Assembly (NCBI GenBank): GCA_017456495.1
Contig: JAFTJI010000099.1
Location: forward strand, 1-50,314
Direction: 5' to 3'
Source of the DNA: Lentisphaeria bacterium
Lineage (GTDB): Bacteria > Verrucomicrobiota > Lentisphaeria > Victivallales > UBA1829
Length of the DNA: 50,314 nucleotides
This document shows positions 27,612 to 35,155 of the stretch, piece after piece. Both the position numbers and the translations under genes were made by a program. Each line of letters begins with the position of its first letter. Positions within the stretch are counted from its first letter, which is position 1. The notes beneath the pieces were generated by a model that searched no databases, had not been told where the DNA came from, and was given only the letters and a program-made list of their open reading frames with translations.

Positions 27612-28300
27612 TATCTTTTTCCTTCCATCATACTTTTCGGCAGATCAAAATAATCTGTATCAATCCACTGCCACGGAGATTTATCTTTAGGCAGGATGCC
27701 GTTTTCAACTCTCATAACACGGAATCTTGATCCGTGATACTGTTCAAAAAGCCTTGCAATTTCTGCAACACTTTTGTTCTTCGTCTGTGCATAACCTGTC
27801 GCAATCACCTGATTATTACTTCCACGCCGGAAAACGACAGCGGCATACACATTTGCATCAAGAGAACGATTGTCAAACTTCGTAAATGATGTGTATTTTG
27901 TCAGAACAACGGGGGGAATATGGAAAAGAATATAATGCGTTTTCTTGTCTCCGGGAACAGAATAAAGAACCTGTTTTCCCGTAAACATGACTACATTTCC
28001 GTATCCTTTTCCTTTTTTTGCCGGAAGAAGAACGATCAGCTCAGCACTGAGATCATCCTCCCAAACCACATTGGTTCCTGCAGAAGAGGGAGTATAAGAA
28101 ATCAGGAACTGAAGCCACCTTGCGTTATCGTTGCCCTTGTCAAGCTTCCCGTAAGAACGGGTTGTCGTGAAAACCGGAGCCTTGACAAATTCCCGGTTGA
28201 TCTTGATCGAACTCTTATTAATAGTAAAACTCTGTGCCATGAGAGAAAAGCTCCCAAGCACACATACGAGAATCAATAATTTCAACGGTAAATTTGTCAT
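27611..28300 (-). CDS. Secreted protein of the pilus operon (Amuc_1102 position)
   Basis: The 229-residue protein has a signal peptide (LPLKLLILVCVLGSFSLMAQ). The mature part is beta-rich (SFTINKSSIKINREFVKAPV; RWLQFLISYTPSSAGTNVVW) and ends with a KSPWQWIDTDYFDLPKSM segment. I recognise no catalytic motif. It lies 20 bp after secG and overlaps pilM by one base, matching the position of Amuc_1102 in Akkermansia. It is probably a periplasmic assembly partner of the pilus machinery. Confidence 0.72.
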   Translation of the reverse strand: MTNLPLKLLILVCVLGSFSLMAQSFTINKSSIKINREFVKAPVFTTTRSYGKLDKGNDNARWLQFLISYTPSSAGTNVVWEDDLSAELIVLLPAKKGKGYGNVVMFTGKQVLYSVPGDKKTHYILFHIPPVVLTKYTSFTKFDNRSLDANVYAAVVFRRGSNNQVIATGYAQTKNKSVAEIARLFEQYHGSRFRVMRVENGILPKDKSPWQWIDTDYFDLPKSMMEGKR

Positions 28301-28320
28301 ATCAGCATCCCTGATTCTGA

Positions 28321-28779
28321 TTATTTTGCAACTTTTTTAGCGGCAGGTTTTGCGGGCTTAGCTGCGGGTTTCGCAACAGGCTTTGTTGCAGGTTTAGCTG
28401 CGGGTTTCGCAACAGGCTTTGTTGCGGGCTTAGCTGCGGGTTTTGTAACAGGAGCAACTGCAGGAGCAGACTGAGGTGCAGTTTTCGCTGCGTCTTCGGT
28501 GACCGCAAGGGCTGCACTGCTGTCAGCCGTACTGGAAGCAGATGCTTTTCTGCCGGAAACAGCTGCCAATGCCAGTGTTACAACGAAGAAAATTGCGATC
28601 AGAACCACCGTCAGTTTTGACAAATGATTCATTGTCTGTGCACCAAACACAGTTTCACCGGCTCCGCCGAATGCAGATCCCAATCCGCCGCCCTTTGACG
28701 GCTGAACAAGTACAAGACAAATCAACAAAATTGCAATAATAACCGCAATAGTGTAAAGAATTACGCTCAAAACGCCCAT
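28321..28779 (-). CDS. secG: SecG preprotein translocase subunit with Ala/Lys/Pro tail
   Basis: The 152-residue protein begins with two membrane spans typical of SecG (VILYTIAVIIAILLICLVLV and KLTVVLIAIFFVVTLALAAV). Between them lies the conserved VQPSKGGGLGSAFGG loop. SecG proteins are usually 75-110 residues; the extra 70 or so here are a low-complexity tail rich in A, K, P, T and V with a 12-residue tandem repeat. SecG assists SecYE in protein export across the inner membrane. It is the first gene of the pilus operon, with its own promoter upstream, linking export capacity to assembly of the envelope complex. Confidence 0.92.
   Translation of the reverse strand: MGVLSVILYTIAVIIAILLICLVLVQPSKGGGLGSAFGGAGETVFGAQTMNHLSKLTVVLIAIFFVVTLALAAVSGRKASASSTADSSAALAVTEDAAKTAPQSAPAVAPVTKPAAKPATKPVAKPAAKPATKPVAKPAAKPAKPAAKKVAK
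28361..28432. repeat. 36-bp tandem repeat inside secG
   Basis: Two adjacent 36-bp copies (28361-28396 and 28397-28432) differ at only two positions and encode the 12-residue unit AKPATKPVAKPA. Related degenerate units flank them. Such repeats can change copy number by slippage without breaking the frame. Confidence 0.85.
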
Positions 28780-28822
28780 TTTTCTTACCTTTCGTTAGTT
28801 AATGACAATATTTTCACCTGAT

Positions 28823-28851
28823 ACAATAATCTATATTTCACTATTTTTCAA
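28823..28851 (-). promoter_or_regulatory. Promoter of the secG-pilus operon
   Basis: On the minus strand a TTGAAA -35 (28846-28851) and TATTGT -10 (28823-28828) are 17 bp apart, about 44 bp before the secG ATG. Genes downstream are separated by 40 bp or less, so this may drive transcription through to the rhamnosidase. Confidence 0.5.
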
Positions 28852-28920
28852 CCCCAAAGATCATAAAATAAGGTTTTTTTTTGTAAATATTTCTTATTTT
28901 CAGCACTTGACAAGCTCTTA

Positions 28921-29682
28921 TTACGCATTTTCCAGTAATTTTTGAAGGACCAAAACCAACAAAAATCCGCCGATCATGGAAAAAGTCGCCTGTTTTTCAA
29001 AACCATGAGAGTGCGTTTCCGGAATCATCTCATCACTGATCACATAAAGCATCGTCCCTCCGGCAAATGACAGAAAGAACGGCATCAGCATGCTTGTCAC
29101 TTTTATCAAGCCGAACCCAAGCCCCATGCCCAACATGCTGATCACGCCGATCCCCACCGAAATCAGAAGTGTCCGCTTGATGGTCACTCCAATCGCAAGA
29201 AGCGGTGCAACGATCACCATCGCTTCCGGAATATTCTGCAGCGCAATACTGCCCGTAACAGTCAGGATATCTCCGGTATTTTCTGTTCCGAAACTGACCC
29301 CGGCAGCCAGCCCTTCCGGGAATTTATGGATGGCAATCGCAGAAATGAACAGCAAAACTTTTCCGGTTCCGGCATTGTGAGTGTGTTCTTCCTGATCCAG
29401 TCCGGCAAGTTTATGCAGATGCGGAGTGATCCTGTCAAGGATACTGACCAGGGTTGCCCCTGCCAGCACACCGCAGACTGTCATAGCAAGAGAATATTTC
29501 CCCTCAGACTCCATTGCGGGGAGGATCAAACCTACAATTGCCGCAGCCAGCATGATTCCGGAGGCACAGCCCAGAATCAAGTCATTATATTTATGCGGGA
29601 TCTTCCGGATCAGAACGCCGAAAGCGGTTCCTGCAACAGAGGAGATTCCGACAGCGGCAGCTGTTATAAGAAAAAGACTCAT
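28921..29682 (-). CDS. ZIP-family divalent metal transporter
   Basis: The 253-residue protein has eight predicted membrane segments. The metal-site motifs of ZIP transporters are present: HKFPEGLAAGVSFG in TM4 (about residues 118-131) and LQNIPEAMVIVAPL in TM5. The loop before TM4 contains His residues (EEHTHNAGTG). It would import zinc or a similar divalent metal across the inner membrane. Its start codon overlaps the stop of the pseudopilin gene by one base (TGATG), so the two are co-transcribed, an unexpected pairing. ZupT-like is the closest description. Confidence 0.88.
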   Translation of the reverse strand: MSLFLITAAAVGISSVAGTAFGVLIRKIPHKYNDLILGCASGIMLAAAIVGLILPAMESEGKYSLAMTVCGVLAGATLVSILDRITPHLHKLAGLDQEEHTHNAGTGKVLLFISAIAIHKFPEGLAAGVSFGTENTGDILTVTGSIALQNIPEAMVIVAPLLAIGVTIKRTLLISVGIGVISMLGMGLGFGLIKVTSMLMPFFLSFAGGTMLYVISDEMIPETHSHGFEKQATFSMIGGFLLVLVLQKLLENA

Positions 29683-30290
29683 CAGTCCTCCGCTCTTTTG
29701 AAATTGGTGATATCGTCCACTTTACCGAAATGCTTTCTGTAAGCACCTCCGGCATCGTTCCGTTTTCCGCAATTCGGGATATCTGTCGCGCCGAACTTGC
29801 TTGCGGCATCATCGCCCAGCAGTTTATTTGCTCCGCCGGACCCCAGGTCAAATTTATTCTTATTGAACACGCCGGGATATACATATATAACAGGAGAGCC
29901 CCAGCCGTCAAGAATAAGAATATCATCCCCCTTCCGGACGATATTTACCCCTTTGATCCCGGTGATCTCATCACTGCTGTTGTAGGAAACATCATCAAAG
30001 AAGGCAATCAAACTTCCCTTATCATCTTTGCTGTCTTTAACCGGGATCCTGAACACAGCCTGCCCGATTTCTTTATCAGGTTTTCCATTCAAAGCAGGAT
30101 AGCTGCCGTACTTATTTTTATACTGCTCCAATGCCATTTCCAGCATTTTGATCGTGGTCTGAGTCTGAACTTCGCGATTTCTGTTCTTAACATAAGCTGT
30201 AACGCCGAGAGAGATCCCGGCAAGGATGCCGATAATTGCGACAACGGTCAAAATTTCAACTAGAGAGAAGTAAGAGAGTTTCCGTTTCAT
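29682..30290 (-). CDS. GspG-like type II secretion pseudopilin
   Basis: The 202-residue protein has a prepilin leader (MKRKLSYFSLVEILTVVAII, then GILAGISLGVTAYV) with Glu at +5 after the cleavage point. The major-pseudopilin pattern QTTIKMLEMALEQYKNKYGS and YP follows. The C-terminal part contains GWGSPVIYVYPGVFN, the W-G-x-P-x-x-Y region typical of GspG. It differs from the H-X9-DG proteins in this window and is a better candidate structural pseudopilin for the secretin machine encoded nearby. Its own promoter lies at 30323-30351. Confidence 0.85.
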   Translation of the reverse strand: MKRKLSYFSLVEILTVVAIIGILAGISLGVTAYVKNRNREVQTQTTIKMLEMALEQYKNKYGSYPALNGKPDKEIGQAVFRIPVKDSKDDKGSLIAFFDDVSYNSSDEITGIKGVNIVRKGDDILILDGWGSPVIYVYPGVFNKNKFDLGSGGANKLLGDDAASKFGATDIPNCGKRNDAGGAYRKHFGKVDDITNFKRAED

Positions 30291-30322
30291 AATAAAATCC
30301 TTTCCTGCTGTATTTCTGTTGT

Positions 30323-30351
30323 AACATAACAGCAGAATGCAGCGGTGTCAA
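30323..30351 (-). promoter_or_regulatory. Promoter of the pseudopilin-ZIP operon
   Basis: TTGACA (30346-30351) and TATGTT (30323-30328) are spaced 17 bp on the minus strand, about 33 bp before the ATG. A CTGCTGTTATGTTACAACAG near-palindrome covers the -10 and could be an operator. Confidence 0.65.
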
Positions 30352-30360
30352 GTCCGGAAT

Positions 30361-30395
30361 AAAAAAAAAGACGATCCCGGAGTTGGAATCGTCTT
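30361..30395 (-). terminator. Rho-independent terminator after the lipoprotein gene
   Basis: On the minus strand AAGACGAT pairs with ATCGTCTT (30368-30375 with 30388-30395), followed by a run of nine T. It is 20 bp beyond the lipoprotein stop and just upstream of the pseudopilin promoter. Confidence 0.9.
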
Positions 30396-30414
30396 GAAAA
30401 GCGGCAAGTTTCAA

Positions 30415-30804
30415 TTACTTGACAGCGTTCCCGGAGATGTCGATGGTCTTGACAGTGAACGGGAAGATCCAGAAATCGCTTCTGCAGGAAGTAAGATCTG
30501 TAATGGAGGTTGCATCCAGAGAAGCGGCTTTCTTGGTGATCATGCGGGTGGCATTTTCAATTTTCACGGTATCTCTGAAAACAACACACTGACCAATCTT
30601 TGCAGTATTACCGGTAAAGACGGGCAGAAGGTTCAGGAAGTAAACGCCCCAGACCTGTCCGTTCAAATGTGCAATAGAGGTTGCATTCGGATTTTCTGTC
30701 AGGCGGAGATTGTTGAGTTGGGGAGCTGTTTCCACAGAGGAACAAGCAGTGAATCCGGCAAGCATAGCAGCAGCCGCGAGAACCATGATTGTTTTCTTAA
30801 GCAT
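30415..30804 (-). CDS. Small lipoprotein of unknown function
   Basis: The 129-residue protein has a lipoprotein signal peptide with lipobox FTAC (MLKKTIMVLAAAAMLAGFTA then CSS), so it should be lipidated at Cys21. The mature part has WGVYFLNLLPVFTGNTAKIG and ends TDLTSCRSDFWIFPFTVKTI. I do not recognise a family with confidence. It is monocistronic, with its own terminator. A perfect palindrome lies 53 bp upstream. Confidence 0.8.
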   Translation of the reverse strand: MLKKTIMVLAAAAMLAGFTACSSVETAPQLNNLRLTENPNATSIAHLNGQVWGVYFLNLLPVFTGNTAKIGQCVVFRDTVKIENATRMITKKAASLDATSITDLTSCRSDFWIFPFTVKTIDISGNAVK

Positions 30805-30856
30805 CTTTTTATCCTTTATGTTTTGTTGATGTTTGCTGATACTAATTTACATCCAT

Positions 30857-30871
30857 TTGAAGATTCTTCAA
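30857..30871. promoter_or_regulatory. Perfect 15-bp palindrome upstream of the lipoprotein gene
   Basis: TTGAAGATTCTTCAA is a perfect inverted repeat around a central T, in the intergenic region between der and the lipoprotein gene. A homodimeric regulator binding here is possible. No obvious -10 box is positioned by it, so this is weak. Confidence 0.3.
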
Positions 30872-30900
30872 GTGAACTTTGAAAAAAAACTTCCGTTTTC

Positions 30901-32397
30901 TCACTCTTCCGTCTTTTTCACGCCGCGCTTCTTGGAATCCGGACGCAAATAAACAGTTGTCTTTTTCGCTTTCAGCTTGACACCGCGGTTTTTCCCCTGT
31001 TTTTTAACAGTTGCTTTGTGTTCGATAAACACCAGTTCCCGCCGTTCCCGTGCCCGGAACTCAAGACGGATCGGCATCCCGGTGAAACCAAAGGCTTTCC
31101 GGATGTAATTTTCAAGATAAACTTTGTAGTTATCCGCCAAAAGTTTGGGATCGTTCACAAAAAGCGCGATGGTCGGCGGAGGGTTCTTGATCATCGTTCC
31201 GTAATAAATCTTGAACGCCTTTGTTCCCTTGATGGGGGCACTGTAACGGTTTTCCGCATCTTCCAGAATACGGTTCACCATGGCAGTAGAGACCTTGATG
31301 GACATCTGAGCCCGGACTTCTGCGATCGCAGAGTAGAGCAGTTTCACGTTGTAACCGCTGATGGCGCAGGTGAAAACCACCGGAGCATAGACAAGTTTCG
31401 GCAGGGTATAGCGGATCTCGTTCAGGACATCCTGCTGTTTCAAACCGGAACAGGTATCCCACTTATTAGCAACGATAATACAGGGTTTTCCGGCATCGCC
31501 GATCATCTTCGCGATCGTCTTATCCTGAGCCGTTGCCCCGAACTGGTCGGACGTAACAAGGAAAAGAACGATATCGCATTTTTCCACAGCTTCGGAAGCG
31601 CGCATCATACTGTAACGCTCGACTGCGCTGTCGACTTTGGATTTCCGGCGGAGTCCGGCGGTGTCGATCAGGGTCGCGGGGACATCTTCATCACCGCAGG
31701 GCAAGGTAAAATCGACGTCGATGGAGTCACGGGTCGTACCTGCGACATCGCTGACGATCACGCGCTCTGCCCCGAGCATTTTGTTGACGAGAGAAGATTT
31801 TCCCGCGTTGGGTCTTCCCACGACAGCGATCCGGAGCCGGGGCTCATTTTCAGCTGTTTCCGAAGCATTTTTGGCAAACTCAGCCAAGGCTCCGTCAAGC
31901 AGATTCTGGATCCCTTTCCGGTGCAAACTGGAGACGGGATAAACTTTCTTGAATCCGAGTTTATGAAACTCTTCCACGCCCTCGTTTCTGCCGAAATCAT
32001 CCACTTTGTTGACGACCAGAATGATATTCCGTCCGGTTGCACGGAGGCGCGCCGCGATCTCCTGATCCAGCGGAGTCAAACCGTCGTTGACATCTGTAAC
32101 AAACAAAATCGTATCAGCTTCTTCGATAGCAGTTTCCACCTGTTTTTCGATGGAGGTATCCCAGAAACCGACACCTTTTTTCTCTCCGGAGTACATGGCG
32201 AGCCCGCCTGTATCAACCAGCTGATAACGTTTTCCATTATAAACACCCGTTGTGGAAACTCTGTCACGGGTCACACCGCTGTCAAAGTGAACAATTGCGT
32301 GCCGCCGTTTCAGTATTGCATTGAAAAGAGAAGATTTTCCCACATTCGGACGCCCGACAATGACGAGTGTCGGGAGACTCTTTCTGTTTTCTTCCAT
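30901..32397 (-). CDS. der: Ribosome-assembly GTPase Der (EngA)
   Basis: The 498-residue protein has two tandem G domains followed by a KH-like C-terminal domain, the unique layout of Der. The first G1 is GRPNVGKSSLFN (about residue 15), with DTGGLA and NKVD; the second is GRPNAGKSSLVN (about 193), with DTAGLRRKSKV and NKWD. The KH-like region starts about residue 390 (APIKGTKAFKIYYGTMIKNP). A Lys/Arg-rich tail (KKQGKNRGVKLKAKKTTVYL) extends past the core. Der acts in maturation of the 50S subunit. It lies 36 bp downstream of an ABC permease gene. Confidence 0.97.
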   Translation of the reverse strand: MEENRKSLPTLVIVGRPNVGKSSLFNAILKRRHAIVHFDSGVTRDRVSTTGVYNGKRYQLVDTGGLAMYSGEKKGVGFWDTSIEKQVETAIEEADTILFVTDVNDGLTPLDQEIAARLRATGRNIILVVNKVDDFGRNEGVEEFHKLGFKKVYPVSSLHRKGIQNLLDGALAEFAKNASETAENEPRLRIAVVGRPNAGKSSLVNKMLGAERVIVSDVAGTTRDSIDVDFTLPCGDEDVPATLIDTAGLRRKSKVDSAVERYSMMRASEAVEKCDIVLFLVTSDQFGATAQDKTIAKMIGDAGKPCIIVANKWDTCSGLKQQDVLNEIRYTLPKLVYAPVVFTCAISGYNVKLLYSAIAEVRAQMSIKVSTAMVNRILEDAENRYSAPIKGTKAFKIYYGTMIKNPPPTIALFVNDPKLLADNYKVYLENYIRKAFGFTGMPIRLEFRARERRELVFIEHKATVKKQGKNRGVKLKAKKTTVYLRPDSKKRGVKKTEE

Positions 32398-32433
32398 ATC
32401 GTTAAATAACCTTTCAAAATCGAATTGACCGGA

Positions 32434-33465
32434 TCAATTGATCGCATCTTTCGCGACTTCTCTGTCGTGGAAAAGAGCAACCGCGAGAACGGACCAGGCT
32501 CCGGCATAGAGCGTACAGTAAATGAAAGACCAGACAATATAGGACAGAGGAACCTGTGTGTGAGATGCCAGAGCATCCGCCATCCAGAAATACTGCCAGT
32601 CCGGAAGGAACAGCCGCGCAATTCCTCCGCATATCGTTTTGAACACAGATGCCACTGATTCTGCAGTCTCAACAGGCAGCCAGGAGAACAACGCATCAGG
32701 TGCTGAACTCTGTGTCCAGTTCTTGGAAATAAATTTTGAAATCAGCCCGAGGAGGAACAGCAGGGAACAGATCGTCAGATTGGTAACGATCCCTACACGG
32801 GTCGCAAGAGCTGCAGCAATCGCACCCATGATCCAGACAGCCGGGAACAGCAGCAGGATCGCTGCAATATACTGCATGGGCGGAACAAAACCTTCATCAT
32901 CCGGGGTACCGCGGATAATAAAAACCGCAATGGAAAACAGGGGAACCGCAATGGTCATAAAGACCGCTGCATAAGAGGTAAAGCAGACGCCCTTCAAATA
33001 GTTGTAAACCCCTGCAGCTGCGCAGCAGAGAGCCAGAAGAATAAAGTAAGCCGACATCACAGGAAGGTCGATCCGGAACTGATCTTTTGCAATCATGATC
33101 GCGGTAAATCCGGCAGAACCGAGCAGAAGGGTGAACATTGTCAAAGCAGCCATAAGCCCGGTAAGCTTGGCAAGAATAAAGCTCCAGCGTGTCACAGGTT
33201 TGGAAAGAAGAAGCAGAACCGTTCCGTTCCGCATTTCACGGGTAATGGTATGACTCGAACAGAGTGTCGCTGTAACCAATCCCAACACCAGCGTGATCGC
33301 CATGGCACTGTCGACAACCAGCTTGACCTGTTCACGGAAAACATACATGGTAAAAGTGGGAAGGATCCCGATCATACAGACACCGATCAGGAGCAGCAGA
33401 AAGAAGACAGGTTCGCGCACGCACTCCCTGAAAGTGTTCTGGACAAGACGAAAATAGATATTCAT
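32434..33465 (-). CDS. ABC-2-type transporter permease
   Basis: The 343-residue protein begins MNIYFRLVQNTFRECVREPV, followed by hydrophobic segments with the ABC-2 pattern TITREMRNGTVLLLLSKPVT. About six membrane spans are visible. No ATPase gene is adjacent: the neighbour upstream is divergent and der lies downstream, so its partner must be elsewhere. A large periplasmic segment (about 240-310, RLFLPDWQYFWMADALASH) is present. Substrate unknown. Confidence 0.82.
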   Translation of the reverse strand: MNIYFRLVQNTFRECVREPVFFLLLLIGVCMIGILPTFTMYVFREQVKLVVDSAMAITLVLGLVTATLCSSHTITREMRNGTVLLLLSKPVTRWSFILAKLTGLMAALTMFTLLLGSAGFTAIMIAKDQFRIDLPVMSAYFILLALCCAAAGVYNYLKGVCFTSYAAVFMTIAVPLFSIAVFIIRGTPDDEGFVPPMQYIAAILLLFPAVWIMGAIAAALATRVGIVTNLTICSLLFLLGLISKFISKNWTQSSAPDALFSWLPVETAESVASVFKTICGGIARLFLPDWQYFWMADALASHTQVPLSYIVWSFIYCTLYAGAWSVLAVALFHDREVAKDAIN

Positions 33466-33574
33466 TGCAAAAATTCCTCAGTTTTTTTTCATTTTTTTTC
33501 AATTTTTCATTTGCCGAAATGCAAAGATGGTATATTTTATATGTTCATTGCGAAAAATGCAAATCGGAGAAGCC

Positions 33575-34483
33575 ATGAATAACCAACTTTTTCAAAAAAA
33601 AATGCCATCTTTTAACAAAATAGACCGTTTCGACGGCTCTTTCGTTCCTTCCGCAATCATTTTTATGAGCGGATCGGGGACCAATGCCGTAAAATTACTG
33701 GAATCACCCGACTGCGGGAAATTATGGAAATGTTCTGCAATCGTCACCGACAGAGTCAAGGGCTGCCGCGCTAAAGAAATCGCGGAACGTTTCAACGTGC
33801 CCTATATCCTCCATGACATTTTCCAGTTTTACAGGGACCACGGCGCAGAAACCATCTCTGTCGCAACAGAACGCGGAATGGAACTGCGGAACCTCTGGAC
33901 CGATGAATTACGGAAAAAAATCGCTGATGTCCCCCACGATTTCGGACTGCTTGCGGGGTTCGTCCCCCTCTCCAATATCGTGGCAGATTTCCCGTGTCTC
34001 AATGTTCATCCCGGCGATTTGACCATAGAAAAGGACGGTGTCAGGCTTCTTGCAGGGCTTCACTCCGGTCCGGTGGAAACTGCGATCCTGGAAAAACATC
34101 CGGCTCTCCGGAGCAGTGTTATCATCGCAACGCCCTATATCCCCGGCGAAAAAAATGTCGATGCCGGTTTTGTCCTCGGAATCTCGGATCCGGTGGCAGT
34201 CGAACTTCCGGAAGGCGTTACTGTTGAGCAGCTTCAGGCTTGCAAAAAAAGCCGGGTAAAAGGTCGGGATGATCTCCTCGGAAAAATCGCAGATGAACAT
34301 ATTGACCGTCTGAAAGAAGGCGGTGACTGGAAACTCTTCCCTGCTGTAACAAAGGCATTCACACAAGGAAGATATGCGTATTCAGAAAACAATACTCTTC
34401 TGTGGAAATGCGACGACGGTATTTTCCGGGAAGTCAAAACGGTCCTCTTTGAAAACGGTGAAATGACTCCGGTATTTCTCTAA
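33575..34483 (+). CDS. Formyltransferase-family protein (PurN-like)
   Basis: I choose ATG 33575, with GGAGA five bases upstream, giving 302 residues rather than the longer frame from 33527. The N-terminal Rossmann part begins AIIFMSGSGTNAVKLLES, like the GSGTN phosphate-binding start of GAR formyltransferase (PurN). VTDRVKGCRAKEIAERFNVP matches the next helix. LLAGFVPLSN and LNVHPGDLTI correspond to the AGFMRIL and NIHPSLLP regions. The catalytic Asn-His pair is present in LNVHPGD. It is about 100 residues longer than PurN, with insertions, so the substrate may differ. It is transcribed divergently from the ABC permease. Confidence 0.7.
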   Translation: MNNQLFQKKMPSFNKIDRFDGSFVPSAIIFMSGSGTNAVKLLESPDCGKLWKCSAIVTDRVKGCRAKEIAERFNVPYILHDIFQFYRDHGAETISVATERGMELRNLWTDELRKKIADVPHDFGLLAGFVPLSNIVADFPCLNVHPGDLTIEKDGVRLLAGLHSGPVETAILEKHPALRSSVIIATPYIPGEKNVDAGFVLGISDPVAVELPEGVTVEQLQACKKSRVKGRDDLLGKIADEHIDRLKEGGDWKLFPAVTKAFTQGRYAYSENNTLLWKCDDGIFREVKTVLFENGEMTPVFL

Positions 34484-34533
34484 CTGCCTGATAGCCCCAC
34501 AGTACGGAAAACAACACCGTTACTGCACATAAA

Positions 34534-34577
34534 AAAGTGGAATGTCACCCATCATTTCGAGTGACATTCCGCTTTGA
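34534..34577 (-). terminator. Rho-independent terminator after the zinc-ribbon gene
   Basis: GCGGAATGTCAC and GTGACATTCC(A)C pair across a 15-nt loop; on the minus strand the stem is followed by TTTTTT. It sits between two convergent genes and may act on both. Confidence 0.75.
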
Positions 34578-34660
34578 TTATGACCGGGTTATAACTGTTC
34601 GACAACTGTCTGTCCGGGAAACAGCTTTTCCGGCAAGATTGACGACCTTATTATCAAGGA

Positions 34661-35062
34661 TTAAAGCAAAGACTTGCACTTCTTACTTATTATGGAAGCT
34701 GTGACATCAAGATCCGGTGTCGTAACCTCTTCCACTTCGCTCTTTTCCTCTTCTTCCTCTTCTTCGTCTTCATCTTCTTCGTACTCGACGTCACCCTCGC
34801 TGTCGAAATAGGTCTTTGTCAATTTTTCCAATGTTCTCTGCATATCAGCATCCTGATAACAATACACTGCACCTCCGGCAACACCGGCAACCAGCAAAGC
34901 GATCACACTCCAGATAATGATTTTTTTCGCAGGACTTTTCTTGATAACTGTTTCAGGGGAAACAAGGAAATTTTCATTACAGACAGGACACTTGATTTCT
35001 GTGTCTTTCATTTCTGCTGTAATTTCGATAGATTTCTGACAATGTGTGCAACGAGTTTTCAT
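34661..35062 (-). CDS. Zinc-ribbon membrane protein with acidic tail
   Basis: I choose ATG 35062 over the in-frame GTG at 35071 because AAAGG lies at a good distance, giving 133 residues. The N-terminus has two CxxC knuckles (CTHCQKS and CPVCNENF), a zinc-ribbon as in MJ0042-type proteins. It is followed by a basic stretch and one membrane span (IIIWSVIALLVAGVAGGAVY). The rest is highly acidic (EYEEDEDEEEEEEEKSEVEE). Topology suggests a cytoplasmic zinc ribbon and an exported acidic tail. Function unknown. Confidence 0.8.
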   Translation of the reverse strand: MKTRCTHCQKSIEITAEMKDTEIKCPVCNENFLVSPETVIKKSPAKKIIIWSVIALLVAGVAGGAVYCYQDADMQRTLEKLTKTYFDSEGDVEYEEDEDEEEEEEEKSEVEEVTTPDLDVTASIISKKCKSLL

Positions 35063-35155
35063 GATTTTCACCTTTTCCTTTCGGTTTTATTTTGTTGTTT
35101 CTGTTATAGAAGAAAAACTACAGGTAAAAATCTGACAGAGGGAAATAAAAAAAAA

